Shown piece by piece: positions 12,400 through 24,700 of a stretch of DNA of 64,000 bases. The DNA comes from Sinonovacula constricta (lineage: Eukaryota > Mollusca > Bivalvia > Cardiida > Solecurtidae). Every line of letters starts with the position of its first letter. Position 1 is the stretch's first letter. The stretch lies in NCBI GenBank assembly GCA_007844125.1, contig CM017572.1, positions 37,568,736 through 37,632,735 of the forward strand. Reading direction: 5' to 3'. The position numbers were made by a program, and so were the translations under genes. Below the pieces are notes generated by a model. That model was given only the letters and a program-made list of their open reading frames with translations, had not been told where the DNA came from and searched no databases.

Positions 12400-13639
12400 T
12401 GTTAGCGTAATCATACCAGACTGCTACATCGTTCACCTACATAAACTAGGTAACTTTTGTCGGGCTATGGGATTATGTGTAATAACTGCGCTTTACTCAC
12501 AAATCCTACCGACATATGTATTAATTTATGTAAAATATAGAACATTTCACAAACTGGTCTTATTTTTGTTTTCCCTCACGAGTGTGCGGTCATCATTAAA
12601 TGAAAAAGATGAAAGCACGTAAGTTGCGATATTCACTACTTCTTAACAGAAGTAAAATTTCAAAACCCCGGCGAATCTTTCACAAAATCAAACAATATAT
12701 ATGTTCTTTTCTCTAAAAAATATCCACTAAGACCTTGCTAAACAGATGCGAATTGCCACTTTTATCCGGCATTTACTTATTTCAAAGGAGGTAGCCTACT
12801 CTTCGTCAGAGCGCCGCCTATAATCAAAGCGCCGATGACACGGTAGTATTCAGTGCTTGCAATTTCTATAATTAAACATAAATAACCCAAAGCAGAGAAA
12901 GACATAACTTCTGACTTATGGGCTCGGTAACACCGTGATAATGTCGTAAAATATGCTTTTTTGTACTTGATATGCGTGTAATGGTAAAATTAACAAGTCA
13001 TGTGCGGATAACATAATGACACTCATACACACGGGGGATGGTGTTTGCACATATTACTTTACTGTAAGAACGCTATACCAGGGAAACACTTTAAACGCCA
13101 AGTTCTAAAGTACAAAACAGACAATTTAACATTTAAGAACCCCGAAAAGATCAACTAACAGTTATAATAGTCTAAATAACTAAAATATAAATAGCGTTCC
13201 AAATATCAGTCTAGGATCTGAAAACTAAGCCAGCTTATAATTAACAAAAGACGAGATTACTCAGAAAAGAGAAGTCAAACTCCCTTAATTGTCATCAAGC
13301 TATGCTGCAAGAAAACAATGGAATGCTGCCAGTTTTAACCAAAAGAAAGGGTGTCATCTTTTCCTGTCGTATTATCTGAGTTATTTCCCTTGCCTCTCTT
13401 CACCAAAAAGAAAGTACAATCGGAACACCTCGGATAATTCGCGAATCATCTCTCGGATGTATGTAGGTAGACAGATCACCTCGGCCCTTTCTCTAAATGG
13501 GACTACTTTCGTGACAGACGTCAAAACGAAGATGGCAGAACAGATGACAACTCACTGCAGTGAATAATCATTGTTTTTTCTACATTAAGCAATAATAATA
13601 TGTACAGTGACATATTGACCTGCAGAAACGCACACTTAC
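12400..13639. other. Intergenic or intronic interval, no gene seen
   Basis: AT-rich sequence with only short reading frames lacking recognisable motifs. Nothing else could be supported. Confidence 0.5.
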
Positions 13640-13812
13640 AGCCAACATATCTGATATGTCCAACTATTTCCAAAGCCTGTTGGCAACACGGCCAGTGTAT
13701 CTCTCCCCTCAAACAATACCTGCAAAACTTCAATTTGTTGCGGCTTCAAAATTAAATCATCCAATTTTAATTTAGCCAGTGCAGCAGATACATAGATGTC
13801 AAACGATGCCAT
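13640..13812 (-). pseudogene. RecQ-like helicase first exon with damaged Walker A
   Basis: From an ATG at 13812 the minus strand reads MASFDIYVSAALAKLKLDDL, then LKPQQIEVLQVLFEGRDTLA, then VLPTGFGNSWTYQ. That matches the start of RecQ-type DEAD/DEAH helicases: a zero-like motif KPxQ, 'EGRD.LAVLPTGFGKS' and 'YQ'. The Walker A lysine (GFGKS) is Asn here, and the residues after YQ diverge from the family. A good donor CT|GTAAGT ends the exon at 13640 in phase 2, but no following helicase exon was found downstream on this strand. It is probably a decaying copy of an expanded helicase family; a divergent active paralogue cannot be excluded. Confidence 0.6.
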
Positions 13813-15089
13813 TGGTTATGTTTTGTGCGAACTACATATCCGACTTCCGGCGAACAAAACGATCGTGATTTCAGTAAGAATCATTGCACCAGATACATCC
13901 GAGGGCTGATTGTCCCGAGGACGGAATTAACCGAGGAGTTCAGTTTGAAAGAAAGTACAGCTGATGTTGGGCCAATAATGGCCCAATATCTGAAAATGAC
14001 TTCCACGGTCCAATATCTGGAACTGATATCAGATTTCTGTTATTGGCCTGAAATACCAGTGCTTGCTGGGTATCTACTGAGCTTTGATCTCGAATGGACA
14101 TCTACAGGTTCAGCTCCATCTGAAAAGTGAGAGTATGCCTTAAGATAGTCTGCGTTTATTGTAAAAATACAGAACTTTTCACTCATAATTTAGTGTCTTT
14201 GTGTACGATGGTAAAATGCTAGAAACTTTTTCCATTTGTCCAAACTGTTTGTATTCTCAGCGACAAATTTAATCTATAAACATATTTTTTTCATGGCGAA
14301 AGGGGAGAGTTCAGATTAAGCGGTAATAATTGGTACGAGTAGTGTTAGGGGGTCTGGAGGCATCCTCCTAAAGAAAGAGTGTTGACATCTAGAAGCCAGT
14401 GTCATTTCCTACATTTCAGATGATTGCTAAGACATTTTAGGTGTAGATACGTGCTTACTCGTGTTAATAACGGTACACAACACTGGAAGTATATGTGACG
14501 ATTATACTGCCTGTGCCATAAAGATGTGACACAACCTGAAAGAGATGCCTTCATTGAAAGGAATTGGACAGTTTTAAGGGAGCTGAATACCCCACCCACC
14601 CCGCTACCCAACCACCCATCCCACCCCCAACCCTCACGCTAGATCCGTCCATGGTATATATTGAGCAGCGACACCATAAAATTATGAGTCTACTGTTGTG
14701 CCATTTGATCTAAAAAAAAGTCTACTAAATTTTGAACCTGATTACTTGTGACAACAGACGAAGATATATCTACAACCCGAAGAGAATGCTTAATTTAACA
14801 TTTGTACATTTTTAAGAAATAATGCTGGTAGATGTAGAATTATTTTTAAAGACAGATAGTTTTCAAACAATGACTTTTGCAACATTAAATGTACATGTAA
14901 ATACTAGTTTGGACTGTCTAAGTAAGATATGCTCGGTTTTCAAGATTAAGGAACGAAAGCAGAGGATTTATATACAAATTTGTATTACAACATTAGTAAA
15001 TGTTTCTTATTCCTTAGTTTACTATTATGGTGTAATGGTAATATTTCCGGCCAAAAGAGCATAAACTTAACAAAATGTATTAGTTACAC
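13813..15089. other. Interval without a recognised gene
   Basis: AT-rich with a few short reading frames on each strand. A C-rich patch lies at 14590-14640. No domain, splice-consistent exon or element end was identified. Confidence 0.5.
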
Positions 15090-15184
15090 CTTATTGATAG
15101 CGTGTTTTCGATCGCGTTTCGTGAGGCTATGGCAGTGTACTGAAACGTTGCAATGCATTTGTTTTCACCGTCGCTATCCGCCAT
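15090..15184 (-). CDS. Possible first exon of a divergent gene
   Basis: The minus strand has a strong initiation context (GGCAAGATGGCGG). It opens MADSDGENKCIATFQYTAIA and runs about 31 codons to a possible donor AAG|GTGTAAC at 15090. GC content is higher than the surroundings. It lies next to a perfect CRE, so it could be one arm of a bidirectional promoter. No downstream exon was found, and AAGATGGCGG is also the YY1 motif, which occurs without coding. Low confidence. Confidence 0.25.
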
Positions 15185-15206
15185 CTTGCCTCGTGTCATG
15201 ACGTCA
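15181..15206. promoter_or_regulatory. CCATCTTG (YY1-like) plus perfect CRE TGACGTCA
   Basis: A CCATCTTG motif at 15181-15188 is followed 10 bp later by the full palindrome TGACGTCA at 15199-15206, in a local GC-richer patch. YY1 and CREB/ATF sites of this kind are typical of TATA-less metazoan promoters. It sits about 600 bp upstream of the signal-peptide ATG at 15811 and just behind the possible minus-strand start at 15184. Promoter function is inferred. Confidence 0.45.
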
Positions 15207-15810
15207 CCTTGGATAACATAATACGCTACTCGCAGATATCATAATATTTTTTTTCTAAAACGGAGAAATAGTTTTTAAAATGTTAAGAAAGTGTCCCTTG
15301 CCCAGTAACAATTTCTGAATGTCCAGTGAACCAATAGATTATAACGTTTTATATATATGTAAATCCATTGAAGTAACAGTCTTCTGTGAGGTTAAAAGCA
15401 AACACTTTTTACCGACTTGATATTGAACAATGTGAAAAAATACTTTATGCTAAAGACCTAGATTATATATTCGGTCATATTTTAGGGAAATGTACACACA
15501 CGTGTAGGTCTTTGTTGATGCCAATCTATCAAGCGACACAACCAGTTTGTATTTGCTGGCTGCTCTGGTATTTTTTTGTTATTGCTCGCTGGTCACTATT
15601 TGCCACCTTTGACATAAATCTGCTCATCCGAGACACTATTCGAAACACATCGGCTATTTTTCTTTCAAGATGGGTACGTAAAAAACCGAGATGTTGCGAA
15701 CGAAATCTACTGTCAGATTGGATAAGATTACTAATGTGAATATATCCAGTTAAAACCCAATTTTTGGCTGTTATAATAGTTATGGATGGACTGTCGGAGT
15801 AACATCTAAG

Positions 15811-15877
15811 ATGTCCCAAGTTTCACTGAAGGTTTTGTTGTGGATTTTTATCGCGTTCCGGGCTTCGTCGGCTGCAG
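15811..15877 (+). CDS. Exon 1: signal peptide
   Basis: ATG TCC CAA starts MSQVSLKVLLWIFIAFRASS-AA. That is a basic residue followed by a hydrophobic core and small residues before a predicted cleavage near the exon end. The donor GCAG|GTAATG leaves phase 1. This joins to the Kunitz exon at 27697 to give AA-D-DTPDLC. The linkage across an 11.8-kb intron rests on phase, on the need for a signal peptide, and on the absence of any other candidate start exon between. Confidence 0.65.
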
Positions 15878-18754
15878 GTAATGTTATTAATAACCATCTA
15901 TGATAAAGAATCGGCTGTTAATTAACAGGTGTTGATATATGACTGAAAACACGTACCAGACAATGCAACATTTAAACTATCAATAAATCTTCAACTATGG
16001 AATATCATAGAAATGCTTTTCTTTGGGCGGACTGAAGAAAATGTTACTTGATAAGAAGTCAATAGTGTTACATGTTTGCTGTCATAAAACAGACAATGTA
16101 GAACAAATTAAATCTCATTGAGTGTGTACAAAGTGTAGTGGCAGTGTGGTGAAGGGGTACTGGTCCAAAAAGGCCGCAAACCAGAAAGGCCTGTACCAAA
16201 AAGGCCGCAAACCTGAAAGTCCACAAGCCTTAAAGGCCTTACATATAAAAGGAGATGGTGAATCTTATATGTTATAAATCTTAATACAGTAAATGTTATA
16301 TAACTATATATGATTATAATAGTCACTAAAAGGAGACCTGTTTTGAAATAATATTAATTTATGCAGATAAACGTTGAACACTTATAGATCTGCTTAAATT
16401 GAAGTAATTTATAACATAATTTTGTTATAACATTAACTTTAATTGTTAAATTATTACATTCCTACTTCATATTGTCTATTTTAAATTGGAAAGTTTGTTT
16501 TTAAGAGTTAGTCTCGTTTTTTTATGAAATTTCTTTCGCAATGATTGAAGCCAAAGTTTAAAGGTAAATTAATTAGCAATACGATATTATTGCAGCACCA
16601 TAATTACAAATTAGAATTCAACAATTTGTCTGGCTTTGTTATTTTATCATTAAACTATCTAGCATCAAACGCATATTCAAAATCCTATACTGCATGAAAC
16701 TTGCAGCCTTTTAGGTTTGCGGCCTTTTTGGTAAGACCTTTTTGGTCAACTGCCTTTTTGGTTTACGGCCTTTCTGGTTTTCGGGCTTTCTGGTAACCAA
16801 CCTGGTGAAGGGGCCTGCAGGTGGCCCGGTTGGCTTGGTGGAGCTTCGGAGCAATGGGTTGTAGGTTTGATCCCACATCGGGCACTCTTTTTTCCCTTGA
16901 TATACTTTACTGGTGTCAGAAGTAAACGGAAGCGGGTGCAAGTCAATCCGGCCACAACCAAATCCGGCCACAAGTTAATCCGGCCACAAAATAAGTCAAT
17001 CCGGCCACAAAAAAGTCAATCCGGCCTCACTGCCCTGGGAAAGCGGTCAAACCGGCCACATTTTAGATATATCCTCATAATGAACAAATATTTATGCTTT
17101 GATTTTGTGTTTTATTTAAATCTTTTTGTATATATTATCATCATTAAATATGTTAATAAGTATAAATATTTGTATAACGTCGTTTTAATTTCATCTTGTA
17201 TTTTATGCTGTTTTTGTTTGTCTAATAAATGATTAATTGTATCATAATAAAAAGATTGAATATTGTTTTTCGCAATGTTTTTATTTCATTTCCATTGTAA
17301 ACTGTCGGCATATTTTGTGCGAGTTTTAATTTTGATATGGCCTTTAAAGATATCTATATGATTGCGCACGCGTAATTACTTAATTACTAGCAAGTTTCTA
17401 TGATGTCGTTTGGTGCAGTAATTATGGTTTTAACGCCTCTAATCAAACCCCTGCCAACTTATTCTTCGTTATTGCCAAACTTGCATCAGTAATTAAAATT
17501 GCTAATGTGTTAATCAGATGAAGATGTAGCAGTTTGTTTAACCAAACAATAGTACAAAGAACGAAGAATTAAAAAGTTTAGCAGTTTGTATTTAAAATGG
17601 GTATATAAGTATTAACGGACGAAAAATGGTACTACAAATCACCATGAGCGAGGCGTGCGTACACTGTTTACAGCTAGTTGTGGAGACTGATGAAGCTGTC
17701 TCCTGTGATAGTTGTGAGGGATGGCAACACAGGGCGTGTGACACAGGTAAATACTCTAAAGCCTGATATAAAGCAATTTTCAATATTAATAAATAGAGAG
17801 ACGAACGTATGCAATGCCACTCGATTACCGACATCTGCAGTGAGTAGGTGTTCAAATTAATGGAGATGAAGAATGTAAAAAGTAAATATATGTGTGTTTA
17901 AAACTTCTCCTATGTATAAATCTTATTAATATTTTATAGAGAGAGAGAGAAAGAGAGAGAGAGAGTGATAATTTTAAAACATAGTATTATTATTATTATT
18001 ATATTGCTATTATATTGTTATTATGTTATAGAAGATGATAGTACATTTGATCGTTATAGTATCTTAACAAAAATCTTAATAATTTTAAATATGATCCTTT
18101 GATATCTGCTTTCAGGCTGGCATCGTCGGCTAAATATCCGTGCCGGAGCAGGACCGCCTTTCTATACCTTGCTGACCCTGCTCCACAACGAGGCCAAAGA
18201 CGTTGCAGCTCAGCGACAGTTGGTCTGTGAGATGGCCCTGCGGAGTCTGCAGCGCAAAGAGTACAGACGGATGCAGGGTCAGATCTTTGCCGCATGGGAT
18301 AGGTTAGTATAGAACTATATAGCAGTTGTATTATACTAAAAATATTTAAGTGATACAATCAGTGAATCATTTAATAATTACGTGGCGACAACTAATCTAC
18401 GTCTATTATCAATTTCAGTTACAGGACAAATGGCTTGTCAGCGACCGGCCTACTGAAGAAGGTATCCTGCATGTATCGTCCAGCCCTGTTGAGAGTTGCA
18501 CCCGATGAAGTGGCGGTTGACTCCTAAATGAGATGACCAATCAGCAAGTCTCACTTAAGTGAAAAGAAGTGAAAAGAGAACTGCTCACTTGTTACTACCA
18601 CCATTTTAAACTGTTAATAATATGCTATTTTAATTATTATTTTTGAATAAATGTTCCTTATGCATATGTGTATGTTTTTTCTTTGTAAAATACATGATAT
18701 AACAACAACAGTAACTACTACTACACAAACACCAACTGGTGATGATGATAATGA

Positions 18755-18790
<36 letters not shown>

Positions 18791-21700
18791 TAAATAATGT
18801 TAACAATAATAAAAATAAATTAATTAATATAAATAAATAAATAATAGTATAAGTCATGACGCAAACGTAATAAAAATAACCAATCCTATGATTATCGTAC
18901 TTTTTCCTACAACAACAACACAAAATAATAAAACAAATCTCAAAATAATTACGCTATTGTTAACAAAAACATGCTAACAAAAGTTAGTATATAAATGTGG
19001 CCGGTTTGACCGATTTCCAAGGGCATTGTGGCCGGATTGACTTTTTTGTGGCCGGATTGACTTGTGGCCGGATTTGTTTGTGGCCGGATTGACTGTAACC
19101 CACGGAAGCCTGGTGTGGCCGTCCTGAGTTGGGCTTGGGCCCAGAAAGATAAGAGTTTGAGGAGTGTAGTGCTATTGTGGTGGAGAGGCCCACGGGTGGC
19201 CCTGTAAGCTCAGTAGGTTGAGCTCCATAACAGTGATCCGGGGGTCGTGGGTTTGATCCCCACATCGGGCACACACTTTTCCCTTTATATACACTTTAAA
19301 AGGATAGCTATATCCAGTACTCGAAAAATGTTCTTTTTAATAACTAGTCCCGGACTGGTAACCTGGACAAAAATGACTTATCAGAAAATTTGCGTTGTTT
19401 TTTTAAGTTAACAAACACAACAACACATTTGTCATATCTGCAACTAACAAACAAGGTATAACAACAAGTTGTTTCTTTTTTTTGTCTAGAGGCATTTATG
19501 TGGGTGTGTGCATTCTATATGTACCGCCTTTATGTGTTGTTGATAAATTTATGCTTCTGGCAATAAATTGTCTTCATTGCTTATTAGAAAGTGCTCTTTA
19601 TTTGTCACTTGTCCATTTGCCGATTTATAACCTGTCCAGGGCTAATTAAATGATCAGTGACCAGTAGCCCAAAACCGCATTTTGACTTGTCCAGGATGTC
19701 GGGCTACTGTATTTTTTTAGCCCTGTACATCTACCAAATTAGTGAAGGACATTTCTCATTTATCTTAAAAAAATAGAGTACAATCTCTTGGTCTTGTCAC
19801 ATTAGAATTAAGGGGTGCTAGAGGTTTATATTAGGTAAATTGATTTACAGTATGAATGGTTTGGAGATTTCAGTGAATTCATGTGATCAGCGACTGCAAC
19901 AAAATTAGTCAAAGGAAGGGAGTGTGTTACTCCCAAGAATTAAACAAAAATTTAAAAATGGCTCAAAGTCGTGAAATTATTTCCATTATGATCAATCCTG
20001 GGCTTGGGAGCAACATTATTAGTTTGTTTTGTCATGTTTGTTTTTTTTGTTACATCGCACTGACACAATTATGGTCATATAGGCGACGTCCAGCTAATTA
20101 TTGGTGGAGGAAGACTCCAGACTTATGGACCCCAGACTTATGCCTGGATAGAACCACCAGTGCACCGCAGGTTAGCTGGAAAACCTCTCCACATGAAAGT
20201 TCTCACCCTGACCAGGACTCGAACCCATGTGGTGATGGGCTGAAGAGTTACAAGTCAGCGACTCAAACCACTCGGCCATGGGCACCCCAATTTAACTACT
20301 TGTAGAGATTGCAATTTGTTTAAACTTCTTATAACAATAATTTACTTATTCAAAACAATACTATCTACATACTTTACCAAAACCTCGATAAGATTTACTG
20401 AAACTTCTAAACAAACCATATGGAATAAACATGTTATCTAGATAGTCATAAACAGAAACCTTTAAACGAATAAAGAAGGATAAAAGCTGACACATGGCAC
20501 ATATTTAAAGGTGATATCTGACGGTTTGCCTATATCTAATATATGTAACAATATCTGACCTCTGTTTGGATTAAAGGTGCACAATTCTATAGAAAAACGT
20601 CATACTTAAGTCTAAGCTTTGTCAAATTTTCAACAGTATCTCTATTTTAGGGCAGTAAAACTCATTAATTAACATTTTAAATGTTAAGTTTTTAAGATCT
20701 ATAAATAAGAGCAATAGGGATTCCTGTTAAAAGTAGACACCGGCGTCCCAGCGGATGATTTGGAAGAGCTAAAACATAAGTGGTCTTAAAAAAAGCTAAC
20801 TGTGCAGCATTGCTCAGATAAGAAAAACATGCTTGTAATGACGATTGTGGCATTAAAGTCCACTTTTCTGACAGGTGTAGGACATCAATAAACAGCATTT
20901 TGCCAGATCTGTTCAGGTAACAAATAGCTTAGTAAGCTGTTTAATGAAAAAAATTCTGGTCCAAACTGTTGTACACCACCTTTAAATCTTTAAATCACCT
21001 TTTGAACTGAACAGATGTCAGACACATTATACCTGGTGGTCGATATGTACTACCAATACATTGTGTACCACTTGGGTGGTCAAAATGTACTACCAGTACA
21101 TTGTGTACCACTTGGGTGGTCGAAAGGTACTACCAATACATTGTGTGCCTTTTGGGTGGTCGAAATGTGCTACCAGGACATAATGTACCTTTTGGGTGAA
21201 CGAAATGTACTAGCAGGACAATGTGTACCACTTGGGTGGTCAAAATGTACTACCAGGACATTGTGTACCTCTTGGGTGGTCAAAATGTACTAGCAATACA
21301 TTGTGTACCACTTGGGTGGTCAAAATGTACTACGAATACATTGTGTACCACTTGGGTGGTCGAAAGGTACTACCAGGACATTGTGTTCTACTTGGGTGGT
21401 CGAAATGTACTGCCAATACATTGTGCAGCACTTGGGTGGTCGAAATGTACTAACAGGACATTGTGAACAATAGCTCAGCTGGTAGAGCATTGGCTTGCAG
21501 ATCGGGAGGTTGCGGGTTCAAACCTCGGCCAGGTCAAACCAAATACTTTAAAGTTGATAGTAGTGGCTTCCCTCCTAACACTCAGGGCTAATGGACAGCA
21601 TTACGCTGTAATGCCAGTGTCAGTATACTGGAACAGCCGGGTTCAGTTTCTGGGCACCTCAAAAGTGCCCCTGTGCTAAAATGATAGACATGTTGCTGCA

Positions 21701-24700
21701 CAGTATCAGCAAAAATGCCGGCAAATCCCACTCACCAATTGTGTGGTCAAATTGTACTACCATGACATCGTGTACCACTTGGAATGTACTACCTACATGT
21801 ATATTTAACATAAAAAAAACAATTTCAAAAAATATGATAGTATATTTACACTAGCCCTGAATGGTTATGAGAACAGATTTGAGTTTAAAACTAAGATACG
21901 CAATTTTAAATTTAATATAGACTTAGATATAGGTCAGTAAAACAGTGTGACAGTTCTGAGGTTGTGTCAGCAACATCTGTGAAATCATTTCAGTCTCTGT
22001 AAGAAATTACAATTAGAAAGGGTCCATTAGTCGTGGGCCATTTCATATGTCTGGGTCCACCAGTTGTGGGCCATTCCCTATGTCTGGGTCCATCAGTCGT
22101 GAGCCATTTCTTATGTCTGGATCCATCAGTCATGGGCTATTTCATATGTCTGAGTCCGTCAGTCATGGGCCATTTCATATGTCTTGGTCCATCAGTCGTG
22201 GGCCATTTCATATGTCTGGGTTCGTCATTCATGGGCCATTCCTTATGTCTAAGTCCATCATTCATGGGCCATTTCTTATGTCTGGGTCCATCAGTCATGG
22301 GCCATTCCTTATCTGGGTCCATCAGTCATGGGCCATTTCATATGTCTGGGTGCGTCAGTCATGGGCCATTCCATATTTCTGGGTCCATCAGTCATGGGCC
22401 ATTTCATATGTCTGGGTCCATCAGTCATTGGCCATTTAAAATGTTTGAGTCTGTCAGTCGTGGGCCATTTCATATGTCTGGGTCCATCAGTCGTGGGCCA
22501 TTTCAAATGTCTGGGTCTGTCAGTCGTGGGCCATTTCATTTGTCTCAGACAGTCTGGGTGCATCAGTCATTGGCCATTTCTTATGTCTGGGTCCGTCAGT
22601 CATGGGCCATTTCATATGCCTGGGTCCATCAGTCGTGGGCTATTTCATATGTCTGGGTCTGTCAGTCATGGGCCATTTCATATGTCTGGGTGCATCAGTC
22701 ATTGGCCATTTCTTATGTCTGGGTCCGTCAGTCATGGGCCATTTCATATGCCTGGGTCCATCAGTCGTGGGCTATTTCATATGTCTGGGTCTGTCAGTCA
22801 TGGGCCATTTCATATGTCTGGGTGCGTCAGTCATTGGCCATTTCTTATGTCTGGGTCCGTCAGTCATGGGCCATTTTATATGTCTTGGTCCGTCAGTCAT
22901 GGGCCATTCATATGTCTGGATGTGTCAGTCATGGGCTATTTCATATGTCTGGGCGCGTCAGTCGAGGGTCATTTCATATGTCTGGGTGCGTCAGTCATTG
23001 GCCATTTCTTATGTCTGGGTCTGTCAGTCGTGGGCCATTTCAAATGTCTGGGTCTGTCAGTCGTGGGCCATTTCATATGTCTCAGACAGTCTGGGTGCGT
23101 CAGTCATTGGCCATTTCTTATGTCTTGGTCCGTCAGTCGTGGGCCATTTCATTTGTCTGGGTTCATCAGTGGTGGGCAATTTCATATGTCTTGGTCCATT
23201 AGTTGTGGGCCATTTCATATGTCTGGGTTCATCAGTCATGGGCCATTTCATATGTCTGGGACTATCAGTCATGGGCCATTCCTGATGTCTGGGTCCATCA
23301 GTCATGGGCCATTCCTTATGTCTGGGTCCATCAGTCGTGGGCCATTCCTTATGTCTGGGTCTATCAGTTGTGAGCCATTCCTTATGTCTGGGTCTATCAG
23401 TCATGAGCCATTCCATATGTCTGGATCCATCAGTCATGGGCCATTCCATATGTCTGGGTCCATTAGTCATGGGCCATTCCATATGTCTGGGTCAGTCAGT
23501 CATGGGCCATTCCATATTTCTGGGTCCATCAGTCATGGGTCATTCCTTATGTCTGGGTCCATCAGTCATTGGCCATTCCTTATATCTGGGTCCATCAGTC
23601 ATGGGCCATTCCTTATGTCTGGGTCAGTCAGTCATGGGCCATTCCATATTTCTGGGTCCATCAGTCATGGGCCATTCCTTATGTCTGGGTCCATCAGTCA
23701 TGGGCCATTCCTTATGTCTGGGTCCATCAGTCGTTGGCCATTCCTTATGTCTGGGTCCATCAGTCATTGGCCATTCCTTATGTCTGGGTTTATCAGTCGT
23801 TGGCCATTCCTTATGTCTGGGTCCATCAGTCGTTGACCATTCCTTATGTCTGGGTCCATCAGTCATAGGCCATTCCATATGTCTGGATCCATCAGTCATG
23901 GGCTATTCTGTATGTCTGGGTCCATCAGTCATGGGCTATTCCATATGTCTGTGTCAGTCAGTCATGGGCCATTCCATATTTCTGGGTTCATCAGTCATGG
24001 GCCATTCCATATGTCTGGGTCCATCAGTCATGGGCTATTCCATATGTCTGGGTCCATCAGTCATGGGCTATTCCATATGTCTGTGTCAGTCAGTCATGGG
24101 CCATTCCATATTTCTGGGTCCATCAGTCGTTGGCCATTCCTTATGTCTGGGTCCATCAGTCATGGGCCATTCCTTATGTCTGGGTCTATCAGTCATGGGC
24201 CATTCCTTATGTCTGGGTCCATCAGTCATGGGCCATTCCTTATGTCTGGATCCATCAGTCATGGACCATTCCATATGTCTGGGTCCATCAGTCACCGGGT
24301 ATTCCTTATGTCTGGATCCATCAGTCATGGGCTATTCCATATGTCTGGGTCAGTCAGTCATGGGCCATTCCATATTTCTGGGTCCATCAGTCGTTGGCCA
24401 TTGCTTATGTCTGGGTCTATCAGTCATGGGCCATTCCTTATGTCTGGGTCTATCAGTCATGGGCCATTCCTTATGTCTGTGTCCATCAGTCATGGGCCAT
24501 TCCTTATGTCTGGGTCCATCAGTCATGGGCCATTCCTTATGTCTGGATCCATCAGTCATGGGCCATTCCTTATGTCTGGGTCCATCAGTCGTTGGCTATT
24601 GCTTAGGTCTGGGTCCATCAGTGGTTGACCATTCCTTATGTCTGGGTCCATCAGTCGTTGGCCATTCCTTATGTCTGGGTCCATCAGTTGTTGGCCATTC

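Larger units (their letters stand above)
16934..19101 (+). mobile_element. MULE-like DNA transposon with 8-bp target duplication
   Basis: The ends are GGGTGCAAGTCAATCCGGCC (left) and, inverted, GGGTTACAGTCAATCCGGCC (right). The exact direct repeat ACGGAAGC flanks it at 16926-16933 and 19102-19109. Each arm of roughly 110-130 bp carries four or five AATCCGGCCACA sub-repeats and ends in GGTCAAACCGGCCACA. Inside is a complete small gene (17644-18527) whose protein keeps the N-terminal zinc-binding and C-terminal parts seen with MULE-type transposases but lacks the DDE core. It is therefore a non-autonomous deletion derivative. MULE is the best call from the protein; an 8-bp duplication would also suit hAT or P. 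Confidence 0.78.

Noticed and set aside
13825..14130. 101-codon plus-strand frame
   Set aside because: No domain or splice support and no repeated copy for comparison; not reported as a gene.
15386..15819. Plus and minus frames of 117 and 96 codons upstream of the signal-peptide exon
   Set aside because: No recognisable domain, poor composition, and they overlap each other and the probable 5' region of the receptor gene.
16711..17232. Frames across the element ends at 16.7-17.2 kb
   Set aside because: They consist of transposon inverted repeats and SINE sequence.
21466..21540. Functional tRNA gene
   Set aside because: Box A and B are good but the acceptor stem does not pair and the sequence continues into a SINE body repeated at 32840.
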